Assembly (NCBI RefSeq): GCF_026341515.1 | Contig: NZ_JAPEOK010000001.1 | Span: forward strand, 7,998,001-8,062,000 | Source: Streptomyces sp. NBC_00878 | GTDB lineage: Bacteria > Actinomycetota > Actinomycetes > Streptomycetales > Streptomycetaceae | DNA: 64,000 nt | Direction of reading: 5' to 3' | Part shown: positions 63,206-64,000 of the stretch, piece by piece | Layout of the letters: each line of letters opens with the position of its first letter | How positions within the stretch are numbered: the first letter of the stretch is position 1 | The notes under the pieces: model-generated | Database searches by the model: none | What the model was told of the DNA's origin: nothing | Seen by the model: the letters and a program-made list of their open reading frames with translations, nothing else | Program-made: the position numbers and the translations under genes

Positions 63206-64000
63206 GAGCCACCGCCTCCTGCCGTACTGCCCGTCGACGCGGCCCCGTTGCGCTGCCGGTCCGCCTCCCGCCACAGGTCGGCCAGGCTCGTGCCCGGCTG
63301 GACGGCAAGGGCGGTCCAGCCCGCCTCGCGCAGCATTCGAAGCCGCTCCTCGCTCTGTTCGTCGGCGGCGCCGTGCACCCACACCTCACTGTCCAGCAGG
63401 AAGGCCACGGCCCCGCCGCTGCGCTGGCGCATCTTGGCGAGCACCGTCGCCTGCTCCTCGTCCAGGTCGCCGAGGAAGGCCACCAACAGCCCCTCGTTCC
63501 CACCCCGCAGCACGTCGTAAGCCCGTGACAGGCCCGTACCGTCGGAGTGGTCGATCACCGCGAGGGTGTCCATCATCAGCCCGGCGGCGTCCGCGGACTC
63601 CTGGCTGGCTCCGGCGAATCCGTCGGCGCCCTCACCGGGCACCGAGGTGCCGGTGTCGGTCAGCAGCCGGACCGAAAAGCCCCGCTCCAGCATGTGCACC
63701 AGGGTGGACGCCGTGCCCGACACCGCCCATTCGAAGGCCGAGTCGGGGCCCGCGCCGTCGAAGGCGATGCCCCGGGTGTCGAGGAGCACCGTGCAGCGGG
63801 ACCGCTGCGGCTGCTCCTCGCGGCGCACCATCAACTCGCCGTAGCGCGCGGTCAGACGCCAGTGGACCCGGCGCAGATCGTCGCCGTAGCGGTACCCGCG
63901 AGGTATCACGTCGTCCTCGCCGGCCAGGGCCAGCGAGCGCTGCCGCCCCTCCCCGTACCCCTTCGCCTCGCCCGTCAGCCGCACCGGAGGCAGCGCCTCC
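63202..64000 (-). CDS. DUF58 domain protein, 5' truncated by the window
   Basis: About 266 C-terminal residues are present; the frame runs open through base 64000, so the true start lies beyond the window. DLRRVHWRLTARYGELMVRR is the DUF58 signature, followed by a von Willebrand A-like fold (CTVLLDTRGIAFDG, LAVIDHSDGTGLSRAYDVLR). Such proteins pair with MoxR AAA+ ATPases and transglutaminase-like membrane proteins in a conserved operon. The stop overlaps the transglutaminase start by 4 bases, in agreement with this. Confidence 0.92.
   Translation of the reverse strand, partial: EALPPVRLTGEAKGYGEGRQRSLALAGEDDVIPRGYRYGDDLRRVHWRLTARYGELMVRREEQPQRSRCTVLLDTRGIAFDGAGPDSAFEWAVSGTASTLVHMLERGFSVRLLTDTGTSVPGEGADGFAGASQESADAAGLMMDTLAVIDHSDGTGLSRAYDVLRGGNEGLLVAFLGDLDEEQATVLAKMRQRSGGAVAFLLDSEVWVHGAADEQSEERLRMLREAGWTALAVQPGTSLADLWREADRQRNGAASTGSTAGGGGS

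Noticed and set aside
60968..63520. 850-codon open frame antisense to the transglutaminase gene
   Set aside because: Arg/Gly/His-rich low-complexity translation typical of a shadow frame in high-GC coding DNA; the opposite strand encodes a full transglutaminase with motifs and an ATGA overlap.

Overview
This 64 kb window is high-GC actinobacterial chromosome, almost certainly from a Streptomyces. The evidence is strong G/C third-position bias, GTG/TTG starts, many ATGA-type overlaps, actinobacterial families (bcc-aa3 oxidase, PASTA kinase, class II DAHP synthase, ROK glucokinase, DUF3040, SAV_6107-type HEPN, Rv2175c-type regulator) and a SAM-IV riboswitch. From memory, the gene order follows the S. 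coelicolor core region running from ctaD to just short of the dcw cluster (ctaD-ctaF ... trpD ... glkA ... pfkA ... aroH ... PASTA kinase ... metF). I see no phage, no secondary-metabolite cluster, no CRISPR array and no tRNA or rRNA. The window is core chromosome with interesting regulatory and repeat-level detail.

Layout. 1-7.9 kb: terminal respiration. It holds ctaD (5' truncated) and ctaF, an LdtMt2-like lipoprotein L,D-transpeptidase, an orphan degenerate receiver protein, then ctaE-qcrC-qcrA-qcrB with stop/start overlaps in qcrCAB. 8-11.5 kb: trpD, a SAM-IV riboswitch with a class V aminotransferase, and a secreted/membrane-anchored protein gene broken by a one-base frameshift. 11.5-18.3 kb: stand-alone AsnC-type RAM protein, rhomboid protease, small zinc-ribbon protein, coiled-coil/NYN protein, two tandem NlpC/P60 endopeptidases and an HExxH lipoprotein. 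18.4-29 kb: envelope lipid and sugar genes (integral membrane glycosyltransferase, PimB'-like mannosyltransferase, FadD), metallophosphoesterase, SRPBCC protein, ArsA-like ATPase, DUF5304-type protein, glkA, a nested MITE, and an EEP nuclease. 29-39 kb: alpha/beta hydrolase, PlsC, a two-component pair with a small coupled ORF between its genes, pfkA, fused trpEG with a Trp attenuator, divergent aroH. 39-52.8 kb: bfd and bfr (iron), a molybdopterin oxidoreductase, endonuclease IV, the PASTA Ser/Thr kinase, thiO-thiS-thiG under a TPP riboswitch, thiE, metF, an FAD reductase, an Rv2175c-like protein, a low-complexity membrane protein and a CrtI-like oxidoreductase. 53-64 kb: DUF4126 protein, an ABC-like ATPase/YhgE/TetR operon with a palindromic operator, HEPN protein, methyltransferase, DUF3040 protein, and a DUF58-transglutaminase pair running off the end.

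How the genes work together. The left end builds the cytochrome bcc-aa3 supercomplex. Aromatic and tryptophan supply is represented by aroH, trpEG (attenuated by a peptide with three consecutive Trp codons) and trpD. Thiamine synthesis is represented by thiOSG and thiE, and glycolytic entry by glkA and pfkA. Iron storage and release is represented by bfr and bfd, with a DmdR1/IdeR-type box before bfd. Cell-wall turnover is represented by two NlpC/P60 enzymes, an L,D-transpeptidase and the PASTA kinase.

Intergenic regions carry at least two families of dispersed palindromic repeats, mostly at 3' ends or between convergent genes. One copy is interrupted by a 229 bp MITE with 22 bp terminal inverted repeats and a CTAG duplication. 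Several tandem duplications (33, 24, 14 and 12 bp units) point to frequent slippage. I found no single clear novel system. The best leads are the attenuator/aroH intergenic region, the degenerate receiver beside the oxidase genes, the operator-controlled YhgE operon with a lysine-less Walker A ATPase, the frameshifted gene and the nested MITE.
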